In this document: piece after piece, positions 8,820 through 16,243 of the stretch
How positions within the stretch are numbered: position 1 is the stretch's first letter
Layout: each line of letters begins with the position of its first letter
Source: Thiobacillus denitrificans ATCC 25259
GTDB taxonomy: Bacteria; Pseudomonadota; Gammaproteobacteria; Burkholderiales; Thiobacillaceae
Direction: 5' to 3'
Assembly: GCF_000012745.1 (NCBI RefSeq)
Contig: NC_007404.1
Location: forward strand, 2,046,001-2,110,000
Length of the DNA: 64,000 nt
The notes under the pieces: generated by a model
What the model saw: only the letters and a program-made list of their open reading frames with translations
Told to the model about the DNA's origin: nothing
Database searches by the model: none
Translations under genes and position numbers: made by a program

Positions 8820-9113
8820 TCAGCTCTCGAATCCGCTTTCACGCTGCTGGCGGACGGCGAGCACGATCGCCACGTCCCGCTCGACGTCGTATCGATACAG
8901 CGCGACGTAGCCCGTGCGCCCGCGCGAAATCAGCAGTTCGCGGTAGCCCTGCTCCGCCGGCCGGCCAACAAGGGGATGCTCCTTCAGGATGCGCAGGCCG
9001 CCGTACAGCAGCTGAGCCGTCGCAGCGGCGACGTCGGGGTCTGATTCGATCAGGAACGCGGTCAGGCGCTCGACGTCCTGCAAGGCGCGCGGTGCGAAGA
9101 CAAGGCGAGCCAC
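8820..9113 (-). CDS. RelE/ParE family toxin
   Basis: A 97-residue toxin of the ParE/RelE fold, starting at GTG 9113. The family pattern is visible: an N-terminal strand (RLVFAPRALQDVERL), helices, HPLVGRP, then the strand block YRELLISRGRTGYVALYRYD and a C-terminal AIVLAVRQQRE. ParE-type members poison DNA gyrase and RelE-type members cleave mRNA; the sequence does not settle which. It lies 8 bases downstream of its antitoxin gene in the same operon. Confidence 0.88.
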   Translation of the reverse strand: MARLVFAPRALQDVERLTAFLIESDPDVAAATAQLLYGGLRILKEHPLVGRPAEQGYRELLISRGRTGYVALYRYDVERDVAIVLAVRQQRESGFES

Positions 9114-9121
9114 GTGCCGGC

Positions 9122-9400
9122 TCAGAGCTTGACAGCCTTGGGGCGCTTTGCGCGCTTGCCGGCGAGCGTGTCGTGCAGATAGCTGAACACCGCGTCGGCG
9201 TCGTACACCAAGCCGTACTCGGCGACCTCCTGCTCCGCCGTCATCGCCGCGTCGACGAAGGCGCGCCGCCGCTCGGCCAGCGCCGTCTGCGCCGCCAGCG
9301 CCTCGACCATGAAGGCATGGGGCGTCTTGCCAGCGTCGGCCGCGGCGATGGCAATACGTTCCTTCAAGTCGTCAGAAAGTTTGAGCGTGGTGGTGGACAT
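9122..9400 (-). CDS. ribbon-helix-helix antitoxin (CopG/ParD type)
   Basis: A 92-residue antitoxin. Residues 1-45 form a ribbon-helix-helix DNA-binding domain (TTTLKLSDDLKERIAIAAADAG, then KTPHAFMVEALAAQ). The C-terminal half is a longer helical region (FVDAAMTAEQEVAEYG) that should wrap the toxin, followed by a Lys-rich end. It comes first in the two-gene operon, as usual for parDE-like modules, and should repress its own promoter. That promoter probably overlaps ATG 9400; GTGACACCACGGTATCACC at 9419-9437, just upstream, holds a short inverted repeat (GTGACACC / GGTATCACC, imperfect) that may be the operator. Confidence 0.86.
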   Translation of the reverse strand: MSTTTLKLSDDLKERIAIAAADAGKTPHAFMVEALAAQTALAERRRAFVDAAMTAEQEVAEYGLVYDADAVFSYLHDTLAGKRAKRPKAVKL

Positions 9401-9468
9401 GATTCGCCCTCGGTTATGGGTGACACCACGGTATCACCCGCCACCAGGGGCGTCAACGCTTGATTATG

Positions 9469-9486
9469 GTGTCTGACCCCATTTGT
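9469..9486. repeat. dispersed short repeat, GGTGTCTGACCCC family
   Basis: The core GGTGTCTGACCCCATTT recurs near other mobile scars in this window: 14325-14340 as GGTGTCTGGCCCCAAT, 15097-15113 as AGTATCTGACCCCATTT, and reversed at 17976-17988 (GGGTCAGACACC). The shared GGGTCAG trinucleotide pattern also begins the RAYT inverted repeats. Confidence 0.55.
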
Positions 9487-9580
9487 ATAAATCTTGATCC
9501 ATATGGATGGCAGGCATGATTCGGTCGTAGCCAGCAATGAGGAAACGGGTTCGACCAGAACGACAAAGCAGGGTCGGATG

Positions 9581-9608
9581 TAAAAAACCCGCCATCAATG
9601 GTGGCGGG
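9581..9608 (-). terminator. intrinsic terminator of the lipoprotein gene at 9661
   Basis: Read on the minus strand, the stem CCCGCCA/TGGCGGG is followed directly by six U residues (six A on the plus strand at 9582-9587). It lies about 50 bases past the stop codon. Confidence 0.75.
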
Positions 9609-9660
9609 CGGTAAGCTATTCGCGTTTGACGACGGCCGGCTGATGGGTGGCCCCTTTAAT

Positions 9661-10199
9661 TCATTTGGTGTCTTTCCTAGTTGTCACCAGTTTTTTTGTT
9701 TCTATTGACGCAATCGCCTGATCTATTGAAGCGTTGATCGTCATACGTATATCTCCATCGCTTGGACCGGCATGGAAACTACGGTATGTCCCATACGAAA
9801 AATCTTTCTCACCAATCTTTCCCGCAATATCTACACGCACATACTTTTCCACAACAAAATATCCGAGCAGCCCGCTATTTGGAGGAAGCTCCGGTGTTGT
9901 TACCACAGTATCCGCACGGGTTAATGTTACTTGCTTGGTTCCGATCTCAGGCCCTAATTTTTGATACAGCCTGTGAAGAAACAGAGCCGCCGGGCTGGGG
10001 GAAATATGATCATCAGCATAATAAATACTGTGTTCCGTCTTATGGGTAAGCTTGTCGCTCTCAGGTCTTGCGTCGACATAGTTAGCTGGCAACGGAATGC
10101 TATTTCCCGTTCCTTGGATTTGTATATTCGATACTCCGCCACACCCACTCGTAAAAAGAATCAGGATGAAAGTGACGAGTGATAGGGTTGTTTTGGCAT
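9661..10199 (-). CDS. putative lipoprotein with a disrupted start codon
   Basis: Not assigned to a family. The reading frame is open from 10200 to 9661. It encodes a typical lipoprotein leader (KTTLSLVTFILILFTSGC, lipobox TSGC) followed by about 155 residues (PANYVDARPESDKLTHKTEH... through ASIETKKLVTTRKDTK). No ATG or GTG exists in this frame upstream of the lipobox. An ATG at 10199-10197 sits one base out of frame (it reads MPKQPYHSS and then stops), so a single-base loss just after the start would explain the picture. The alternative is a TTG start at 10092, which would drop the export signal and about 36 residues. The base composition is more AT-rich than its neighbours, which suggests horizontal origin. 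Confidence 0.55.
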
Positions 10200-10200
10200 T

Positions 10201-10572
10201 TTAGGATGAGGGGATTTCATTGGTTTTTTTGCTATTTGCTAGTGGAGATGGGGTCTGAGCTCATTTGTTCTTGGTGCTGCTTCCGGATTTTCCTGATCCG
10301 GTCTCGTGGGCGCGGTGGATTGCAGGGGGCATTTTAATTTGAGCCTAGCCCCTTTAATCCCCGATCAATATGCAGATGATCAGGCGAACTCAAACTGATT
10401 TCGCCGTAGGAATAATTCGAGCCTGGCCCCTTTGATTCCCTTGTTAGGGGAATCCGGTCGCTGACGCAAGGGGCCGTCCTACTGCTTGCTTGATTGGCCG
10501 GGCCAAGCCCCTCTGGTCCGAATGCTGGAAACCGTGGTCTGGCCCTATACCCTTTATTGTTTTCCAGCTGGG
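10201..10572. repeat. intergenic scar with short direct repeats
   Basis: This stretch has no gene. It holds two copies of a ~22-nt element starting GAGCCTRGCCCCTTTRAT (10341-10362 and 10419-10440), with a related piece at 9646-9661. A degenerate TGGGGTCTGAGCTCATTTG at 10249-10267 resembles the GGTGTCTGACCCC family. After the second copy, GATTCCC and GGGAATC form a small hairpin (10434-10454). It looks like accumulated ends of small non-autonomous elements. Confidence 0.5.
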
Positions 10573-11115
10573 TTATTCGCGCCGCTTGCGACGCACGGCC
10601 ACCACCAGCATCCCAAGTCCGGATGCCAGCATCGCGTATATGTCGGGTTCAGGCACAGCCGACACGGAAATTGAGACGTTTGTCGAATCGAAAATATCGT
10701 TCAAAGCTGCGACGCTGTAAGTGAAGCCTGCGAAATTCTGCGGATTGGCAAAGTCAGCCTGCAACATGAAATCGTCCGTGTTCGTGCTCACGCTGCGTGC
10801 ATCATCCCAACTTGTCGCCTTGTAGGCGCCCACGACGCCCGAAGACCCGGCAGGGTAATCCAGTGCAAAGTAACCGACCTCCGAGGGCGAATAAGTGCGA
10901 TCCCCGATGGTCAGATTAAGACCGGTGACGTTGGTGCCGTCGAGCGTCACATGACCCGAAATGGCGGCATAGGGCACGGGCGTACCGTTATACGAGGTGA
11001 AGTTGGACGCCGTAAAGGTATAAACCTGTGCCGCAGCCTGGGCGGTCTGGACAAACAGGGAACCAAGCACAACAAGGCCCACTGCACTGGCAGCAGCCCA
11101 AAACGAGTTTTTCAT
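10573..11115 (-). CDS. PEP-CTERM exosortase-substrate protein
   Basis: A 180-residue secreted protein. The signal peptide spans residues 1-27 (MKNSFWAAASAVGLVVLGSL, ending QTAQA). The mature part is rich in Thr, Ser and Asn (VYTFTASNFTSYNGTPVPYA), consistent with an extracellular beta-sandwich. The C-terminus carries a complete PEP-CTERM signal: AVPEPDIYAM, the hydrophobic LASGLGMLVVAV and the basic RRKRRE end. ATG 11115 is supported by GGGGGAGGT 6 nt upstream; an in-frame ATG at 11226 lacks a signal peptide context. It should be processed by an exosortase encoded elsewhere. Confidence 0.88.
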   Translation of the reverse strand: MKNSFWAAASAVGLVVLGSLFVQTAQAAAQVYTFTASNFTSYNGTPVPYAAISGHVTLDGTNVTGLNLTIGDRTYSPSEVGYFALDYPAGSSGVVGAYKATSWDDARSVSTNTDDFMLQADFANPQNFAGFTYSVAALNDIFDSTNVSISVSAVPEPDIYAMLASGLGMLVVAVRRKRRE

Positions 11116-11400
11116 AGTTACCTCCCCCTGGTTATTGTTGGCCGGGATATAAGCAAAACCTGTTCCCGTGGCGCTCTTAATGGCATATCCATGATTCATC
11201 AGGGAAACCTTTTCCAGAAAGCGCAAATCCCGCGTTCGATGTAAAGGATTTCGACAATCCAGCGAGCCTATACAGGCATGCAGTTCGCCGAACAGCCTGG
11301 AAATTCGAAGACGTGAAAATCGTGGCCTGGACTGACCCCCTTTAGTTACAGGTCCGGCCCCATCTGTTCCTGTTTATTTGTTGTCGCGGCGCAGCAGCGC

Positions 11401-11850
11401 CTATAGCCCCAGCACCGCACACGCCGCAAAGGCGACCAGCGCCCACACCGCAAGCGAGTAGCCGAAAATCAACAGCGACGTATCCTGCACACGCCGGGCG
11501 CATCGAACAGAACCGGAACCCGCTGACCCAGCCAGTACACGATGCCCTCGACGAAATTGGTCTCGGCGCCGCAGGAAAAAATGTTCGCAGGCTGGTGCTG
11601 CAGCCATACCTGATAGCCCGCCACGGCCGCGCCCGACAGCGCCGTCAGCACGGGTCAAGCCGCCGGCGATGCGCCCGGCAAGATTTCGATGCGTGAAGAA
11701 GGCGACCAGCGCCGCCACCCCCATCAGCATGAACAGCGTGCGCTGGGCGATGCACAGCGGGCAGGGTTGCGCTTCAGCCACGCCACCATGATGAAGCTTG
11801 CGGCGACGAGTGCCATGCCGGCCAGTGCAATGGCGAGCCAGAGGAGGGCA
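11401..11850 (-). pseudogene. dsbB: dsbB-like disulfide bond formation protein, frameshifted
   Basis: Remains of a DsbB-type inner-membrane quinone reductase that reoxidises DsbA. Family pieces occur in order but in different frames: the first membrane helix (LLWLAIALAGMALVAASF), then the redox motif in AQPCPLCIAQRTLFMLMG, the next helix ALVAFFTHRNLAGRIAGGL, then GYQVWLQHQPANIFSCGAET with the second Cys region, and the last helix LLIFGYSLAVWALVAFA. At least three one-base shifts (near 11770, 11655 and 11490) are needed to join them. The 5' end is missing and abuts the RAYT repeat. It is not expected to be functional. Confidence 0.8.
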
Positions 11851-11890
11851 ACAGCTGCGTGTGAACAGCTTCGGGGTCACAGAACAGCTT

Positions 11891-12812
11891 CGGGGTCAGG
11901 TCTTTCATTATCACATCAACCTCCCGCTGTTTTTTCATAAGCCTTCACCAGCCGGCTCACGGTTGTGTAGTGAACGCCAAAATGAGCAGCGATTGCTGCC
12001 ATCGTATGCTGTCCAGACAAATATGCGCGCGCTATCGCCTCGTTGCGATCGTGGCGTCGCTCGAAATCCGCCAACGGTTGCGTCAACGCACGACGCTGGG
12101 CACGCGGAATTTCATCCAGCGCCGGCTTCTTCTCGATAAGCGCCTGCATGTTCCGGACGAAGCTTTCCGATCCCAGATAAATCTGCCCCTGCAGTTGCGT
12201 CCACACGCTCGGCAGCCGCGCACCTTGATGCACAAACTCAACGTATTTGCGAATCGCCCCGGACCGCTGCCGCCCGAACTGCGCAAGAATCCATTCGGTA
12301 TGCAACCAATCAGGCGCATCTGTCTGACCGCAGGTGGCGAAATAACTACTCCAGGGCCAGGCTTCAAGTCTTTTCACCATCGCGGCACGCAGCGGGTTCA
12401 GCACAATGTAGCGAGCCAGCTCCAGCAGATAGCTGTCCCGTTCAACCAGGATGGCCTTGTAGCGCCCCTGGAACACATGCCCCACCCGGCCGTGCGCGCG
12501 GTTGAAGCTTTGCGTATACACCCCATTGAGCTGACGCATCCCCTTGGACAGATTGGCTTCGGGCGTCTCGATCAGCAGGTGGTAGTGATTGTCCATCTGG
12601 CACCAGGCGTGGCACACCCAGTTGAAGCGCTGGCAAACCTGTCCCACCACCATCAGCCATGTAGTCCGGTCTGTGTCGGTTCGGTAAATGTCTTCCCGAC
12701 CGTCGCCGCGCGAGGTGATGTGGTAAAGGCCTCCGGCCAATTCAAGTCTTAAAGGGCGTGCCATGGGCCTGAGTATGGCATTGGGAGTGTGATAATGAAA
12801 GACCTGACCCCG
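11891..12812 (-). mobile_element. RAYT unit 1 (REP-associated transposase plus terminal inverted repeats)
   Basis: A 922-bp unit bounded by a perfect 25-nt inverted repeat: 11891-11915 begins CGGGGTCAGGTCTTTC and ends ATTATCACA, and 12788-12812 is its reverse complement. One RAYT gene fills the interior. A second unit of identical length lies exactly 1056 bases downstream. Confidence 0.82.
11916..12764 (-). CDS. REP-associated tyrosine transposase (RAYT), copy 1
   Basis: A 282-residue Y1-type HUH transposase related to IS200/IS605 TnpA. The HUH metal site is visible in WCQMDNHYHLLIETP, and the candidate catalytic Tyr in FQGRYKAILVERDSYL. The N-terminus MARPLRLELAGGLYHITSRG is typical of RAYTs. 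The C-terminal ~45 residues form a helix-turn-helix (TMAAIAAHFGVHYTTVSRLV). RAYTs are thought to move or amplify REP-like palindromes, cutting single-stranded DNA. I chose ATG 12764, which matches the start of copy 2; an in-frame ATG at 12899 would read through the inverted repeat. It differs from copy 2 at about six residues (for example RAAMVKR versus RAGMVKK). Confidence 0.9.
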   Translation of the reverse strand: MARPLRLELAGGLYHITSRGDGREDIYRTDTDRTTWLMVVGQVCQRFNWVCHAWCQMDNHYHLLIETPEANLSKGMRQLNGVYTQSFNRAHGRVGHVFQGRYKAILVERDSYLLELARYIVLNPLRAAMVKRLEAWPWSSYFATCGQTDAPDWLHTEWILAQFGRQRSGAIRKYVEFVHQGARLPSVWTQLQGQIYLGSESFVRNMQALIEKKPALDEIPRAQRRALTQPLADFERRHDRNEAIARAYLSGQHTMAAIAAHFGVHYTTVSRLVKAYEKTAGG

Positions 12813-12946
12813 GGTGTGTGATGCTCCACTCACGTTCCACCTGGGCCGGTGGCCGTGGGCCTGCTGGAGACGGCGCCGCTTGCCGAGGCGGTGATGCAAT
12901 CCTTCGTGGCTATGCCCGAGAGCTACCTGAACACGGGCCGGTGCTT
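12813..12946. other. 134-bp spacer between the RAYT units
   Basis: This segment is not part of the repeated unit. On the plus strand it can encode VAVGLLETAPLAEAVMQSF, which looks like coding sequence of unknown family cut off by the flanking units. I could not assign it. Confidence 0.4.
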
Positions 12947-13868
12947 CGGGGTCAGGTCTTTCATTATCACATCAACCTCCCGCCGTTTTTTCATAAGCCT
13001 TCACCAGCCGGCTCACGGTTGTGTAGTGAACGCCAAAATGAGCAGCGATTGCTGCCATCGTATGCTGTCCAGACAAATATGCGCGCGCTATCGCCTCGTT
13101 GCGATCGTGGCGTCGCTCGAAATCCGCCAACGGTTGCGTCAACGCACGACGCTGGGCACGCGGAATTTCATCCAGCGCCGGCTTCTTCTCGATAAGCGCC
13201 TGCATGTTCCGGACGAAGCTTTCCGATCCCAGATAAATCTGCCCCTGCAGTTGCGCCCACACGCTCGGCAGCCGCGCACCTTGATGCACAAACTCAACGT
13301 ATTTGCGAATCGCCCCGGACCGCTGCCGCCCGAATTGCGCAAGAATCCAGTCGGTGCGTAACCAATCCGGCGCATCTGCCTGGCCGCAGGTGGCGAAATA
13401 ACTACTCCAGGGCCAGGCTTCAAGTTTTTTCACCATCCCGGCACGCAGTGGGTTCAGCACAATGTAACGGGCCAGTTCCAGCAGATAGCTGTCCCGTTCA
13501 ACCAGGATGGCCTTGTAGCGCCCCTGGAACACATGCCCCACCCGGCCGTGCGCGCGGTTGAAGCTTTGCGTATACACGCCATTGAGCTGCCGCATCCCCT
13601 TGGACAGATTGGCTTCGGGCGTCTCGATCAGCAGGTGGTAGTGATTGTCCATCTGGCACCAGGCGTGGCACACCCAGTTGAAGCGCTGGCAAACCTGTCC
13701 CACCACCATCAGCCATGTAGTCCGGTCTGTGTCGGTTCGGTAAATGTCTTCCCGACCGTCGCCGCGCGAGGTGATGTGGTAAAGGCCTCCGGCCAATTCA
13801 AGTCTTAAAGGGCGTGCCATGGGCCTGAGTATGGCATTAGGAGTGTGATAATGAAAGACCTGACCCCG
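12947..13868 (-). mobile_element. RAYT unit 2, tandem copy of unit 1
   Basis: A second 922-bp unit with the same perfect 25-nt terminal inverted repeats (12947-12971 and 13844-13868). The shared identity continues slightly beyond both ends (GCTT before, GGTG after), as expected if the copies arose by duplication or targeted the same sequence. Confidence 0.82.
12972..13820 (-). CDS. REP-associated tyrosine transposase (RAYT), copy 2
   Basis: A 282-residue RAYT, nearly identical to copy 1. It keeps the HUH motif (NHYHLL), the Tyr of GRYKAILV and the C-terminal helix-turn-helix ending AYEKTAGG, so both copies look intact. The stop codon lies at the inner edge of the left inverted repeat and the start 23 bases inside the right one. 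Two intact tandem copies suggest recent duplication. Confidence 0.9.
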   Translation of the reverse strand: MARPLRLELAGGLYHITSRGDGREDIYRTDTDRTTWLMVVGQVCQRFNWVCHAWCQMDNHYHLLIETPEANLSKGMRQLNGVYTQSFNRAHGRVGHVFQGRYKAILVERDSYLLELARYIVLNPLRAGMVKKLEAWPWSSYFATCGQADAPDWLRTDWILAQFGRQRSGAIRKYVEFVHQGARLPSVWAQLQGQIYLGSESFVRNMQALIEKKPALDEIPRAQRRALTQPLADFERRHDRNEAIARAYLSGQHTMAAIAAHFGVHYTTVSRLVKAYEKTAGG

Positions 13869-14289
13869 GGTGCGTGTTGTGCAAGGGCATCACCGTCAGC
13901 CCGGGCACCAGACCGGGCAGCCATCGCATGGACGCGGTATCCAGCCGCACCGCCGCCGTATCTTCCGCGTCGAAAGCCAGGCGCTTGATGAACAGCACGC
14001 ACCCCGTCTCGCTGTGCAGGGGTATCTCCGATCCCGGCGGATTGCGCAGATAGGCACCCGCCCCCCACACGCCGCGCGCATCCGTCAGCGTGCCATCGAG
14101 CACGAGGATTTCCTCGCCCAGTGCGCCGCCCGGCGCGGCGAACACCGCACCCGCCGGCGCCTGCACCAGGCTGGTCGTGCCCGCCTCCAGGCTGTCGAGC
14201 GGCTTGCAGGCCCCCTCGCCGTCCGCCGTCGCGAGCCAGGGCGCCGTTTGCGTCGCCACCGCCACGCGCTCGTTCAGATCTGCATGCAT
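13837..14289 (-). pseudogene. ChrR-type cupin anti-sigma protein, 3' truncated
   Basis: The 5' two-thirds of a cupin protein of the ChrR anti-sigma type. Visible family features are LGEEILVLDGTLTDARG and AGAYLRNPPGSEIPLHSETG, followed by CVLFIKRL and PGLVPGLTVMPLH. The frame then runs into the right inverted repeat of RAYT unit 2 and stops at 13837, so the usual continuation after PLH is missing. No ECF sigma gene is adjacent. The start ATG 14289 opens MHADLNERVAVAT. It is probably inactivated by the element. Confidence 0.72.
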
Positions 14290-14324
14290 GTCATTTTCAC
14301 CGTGGCTAACAATTGCAGGGACAT

Positions 14325-14340
14325 GGTGTCTGGCCCCAAT
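14325..14340. repeat. dispersed short repeat, GGTGTCTGRCCCC family
   Basis: GGTGTCTGGCCCCAAT, one mismatch from the core at 9469. It lies between the cupin remnant and the degenerate RAYT-like end at 14362. Confidence 0.5.
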
Positions 14341-14361
14341 TGTTGATTTCAGAGGGGAGAA

Positions 14362-14386
14362 TGTGATTTTGCAAGACCTGACCCTG
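14362..14386. repeat. diverged RAYT-type terminal repeat
   Basis: Starts TGTGATTTTGCAAGACCTGA and matches the right-hand RAYT inverted repeat at 21 of 25 positions. It has no RAYT gene beside it and joins the cupin 5' region to a truncated IS4-type transposase. It looks like the remaining end of another subfamily member. Confidence 0.6.
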
Positions 14387-15073
14387 AGGTATTCCGCCGC
14401 TGCCTTTGCCTTCGCAGGCGCTAACTGCATGGCCCAGTACCGCTCCGCTGGCCAGTCCGATCAATCCGCTCAAACGCGCAACCGGGAAGCCCAGTCCGGG
14501 CTGCTGCTCCGCGCTTTGGGGGAAAGCGCACTGGCTCGCGAGCGTATCCGGCATTGACACCGTGGTGCCATCAAACAGCACCAGCCGCCGTCCGCGCCAA
14601 CGCCACGACTTCGGCAGGCGGGTTTCCAGCCGTTCGCCCGTGGTCCGATACAGCCGATCCACCATCTCCTGCGGCAGACGTTGCCGCGCCTGGCAGTAGG
14701 CTGACGTGTTCAAGCTGCAGGTGCTTTGCCTTTGGCCGACCCGTTCCGAGAGGCGGCGGCCAACCACGTCCTGGCACGCTTGGTCTTCGGAAAGCACCTG
14801 TTCGATGAAGTGGCGCAAGGTCGTCAACGGGGGATAGTGCCGATGACGAAAGACTGGCGCGGATTCCTCGATCGTCCCCATGATCTCCTCCGTCGGCAAT
14901 ACTTGTTCGAACACTCCTTGCCCGCCTTGGGCAAATCGATGTCGCAGTTCCCACACTTCGCGGCGCAGTCGCCTTGTACGTCTGCTACGATCCATTTGGC
15001 TGACCTCCGTCGTTGCCGTCCTGTCGTCGTCAAACTTCAGTAAAGCAACTTTCGGCTCGGTCAGCCTCCCCAT
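14387..15073 (-). pseudogene. IS4-type DDE transposase, 3' truncated
   Basis: The N-terminal ~220 residues of an IS4-family transposase: FEQVLPTEEIMGTIEES, YPPLTTLRHFIEQVLSEDQAC, then the first catalytic Asp in LVLFDGTTVSMPDT. Sequence homologous to the family ends at the RAYT-type repeat, so the second Asp and the Glu are absent. The frame stays open to 14306 through unrelated sequence. The likely original start is ATG 14995 (MDRSRRTRRLRREVWEL). It is inactive. Confidence 0.75.
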
Positions 15074-15096
15074 CGGGAGCTTAACTTAGCGCCATG

Positions 15097-15113
15097 AGTA
15101 TCTGACCCCATTT
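15097..15113. repeat. dispersed short repeat, TCTGACCCCATTT family
   Basis: AGTATCTGACCCCATTT marks the right edge of the mobile scar region, just upstream of the norE-like gene. It shares TCTGACCCCATTT with the 9469 copy. Confidence 0.5.
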
Positions 15114-15325
15114 TCACTATTGGCGCGTTCATCCTTTATTTCGTTGCGCTGGCGCCGCTTGTCCTCTCCGTAACCACCGGCCGGCGCTGAGCCGTCGCCG
15201 ACGTTATACGGACCGCCTGCGGGCACGCGCTTGCGTTGTCTGTGCCGGTCGGGATTCGTCTTTTCTGTGTCTGCACCGTTTTGATAGGGCGGGGACAATA
15301 TCGAAGAAAGGCAATGGAGGGAAAA

Positions 15326-15931
15326 ATGACAACTCTCGCTATTGAAGCGCCATCCCGGCCGCAAGTGCGCACGGTGACCGGCCGAATACCGGGCAACAGG
15401 GGCATGTGGGCGGGGATCACGTGCGAATTCGTCGAGTTCATCGTTCTCTTCGCTGTCTATTTCGTCGCGCGTGCCCACTTTCCGGACGCGTTCGAGCAGG
15501 GCGCGCAGCGCCTTTCGCTCGCTTCGGGCACCGCGATTACGTTGATCATGGTCACCAGCAGCTTTTTCATCGCCTGCTCGGTGGCAACGATACGCGCCGG
15601 TCGACGCCGGCAGTCGTTCTGGTGGCTGGTCGCCGGACTGGTCGTGGCGCTCGGTTATCCCGTCGTGAAGTTTTTCGAAGTCCAGGCGAACCTCGCGCAA
15701 GGGATCAATGGCGAGGCGGGGATTTTCTTCACCGTCTATTACTACCTGACGATCAACCATCTGGTGCACTCGTTCTGGGGGATTCTCGGCATTTTCTGGG
15801 TTCTGGCACGCCACCTCGGCGGGGCGTATTCGTCCGACGATTACAGCGGCCTGGAGGCGCTGGCGAGCTATTGGCACGCGACCGACATCATCTGGCTGGT
15901 CATCTTCCAACTCTGCTACGTATTGGCCTGA
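15326..15931 (+). CDS. norE: NorE-like cytochrome c oxidase subunit III family protein
   Basis: A 201-residue membrane protein of the heme-copper oxidase subunit III family, in the short five-helix form typical of NorE. Helices can be seen near residues 28-48 (WAGITCEFVEFIVLFAVYFV), 67-88, 98-118, 137-158 and 178-200. Conserved features include E in CEFVEF, the VKFFEVQANLAQG segment and the NHLVHSFWG histidine region. NorE is required for full nitric oxide reductase activity or maturation. ATG 15326 was chosen over ATG 15314 because GGAGGG lies 5 nt upstream. The norF-like gene follows 3 bases later. No norCB is in the window. Confidence 0.82.
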   Translation: MTTLAIEAPSRPQVRTVTGRIPGNRGMWAGITCEFVEFIVLFAVYFVARAHFPDAFEQGAQRLSLASGTAITLIMVTSSFFIACSVATIRAGRRRQSFWWLVAGLVVALGYPVVKFFEVQANLAQGINGEAGIFFTVYYYLTINHLVHSFWGILGIFWVLARHLGGAYSSDDYSGLEALASYWHATDIIWLVIFQLCYVLA

Positions 15932-15934
15932 ACC

Positions 15935-16243
15935 ATGAGCACAATCGAAAAACAGCCCATCTCCCGGTTGGCGCCGCTCACCTTCGCGTGGGCCGGACTG
16001 GTCGCGCTGACCCTGTTCAGCGTTGTCGCCGGGCGGTGGTTCGACGGCGGCGTCTGGCTGCAGCTCTTCGTGGCCGGCACCGTCTGGCTGAAGGGCGTGC
16101 TCGTCGCCCGCGGGTTCATCGAAGTCGAGCTGGCCCATCCATTCATCCGCCGGGTGGTGCTGGCGTTCGTCGCCTTCGCGCCGCTTGCGCTGATCGGCAT
16201 CGCCTTTTTCGGCGACCAGTTCGCCCGTTGGGCGACGCTATAA
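15935..16243 (+). CDS. norF: NorF-like / cytochrome c oxidase subunit IV family protein
   Basis: A 102-residue protein with three hydrophobic segments (about residues 15-32, 42-60 and 72-92). It has the subunit IV-type pattern LTFAWAGLVALTLFSVV and VAGTVWLKGVLVARGFIEVE. NorF accompanies NorE in denitrifiers and supports NO reductase. It begins 3 bases after norE and so is cotranscribed. Its last 6 bases overlap the 3' end of the convergent MocR gene. Confidence 0.78.
   Translation: MSTIEKQPISRLAPLTFAWAGLVALTLFSVVAGRWFDGGVWLQLFVAGTVWLKGVLVARGFIEVELAHPFIRRVVLAFVAFAPLALIGIAFFGDQFARWATL

Noticed and set aside
12813-12946. The missing 3' part of the cupin gene between the RAYT units
   Set aside because: The best reading (GLLETAPLAEAVMQSFVAMP) is on the opposite strand to the cupin and does not look like the second half of a ChrR cupin.
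15086-16138. A 350-codon minus-strand frame opposite norEF
   Set aside because: Low-complexity Asp/Glu/Arg composition; norE and norF on the plus strand have helices and a ribosome binding site.
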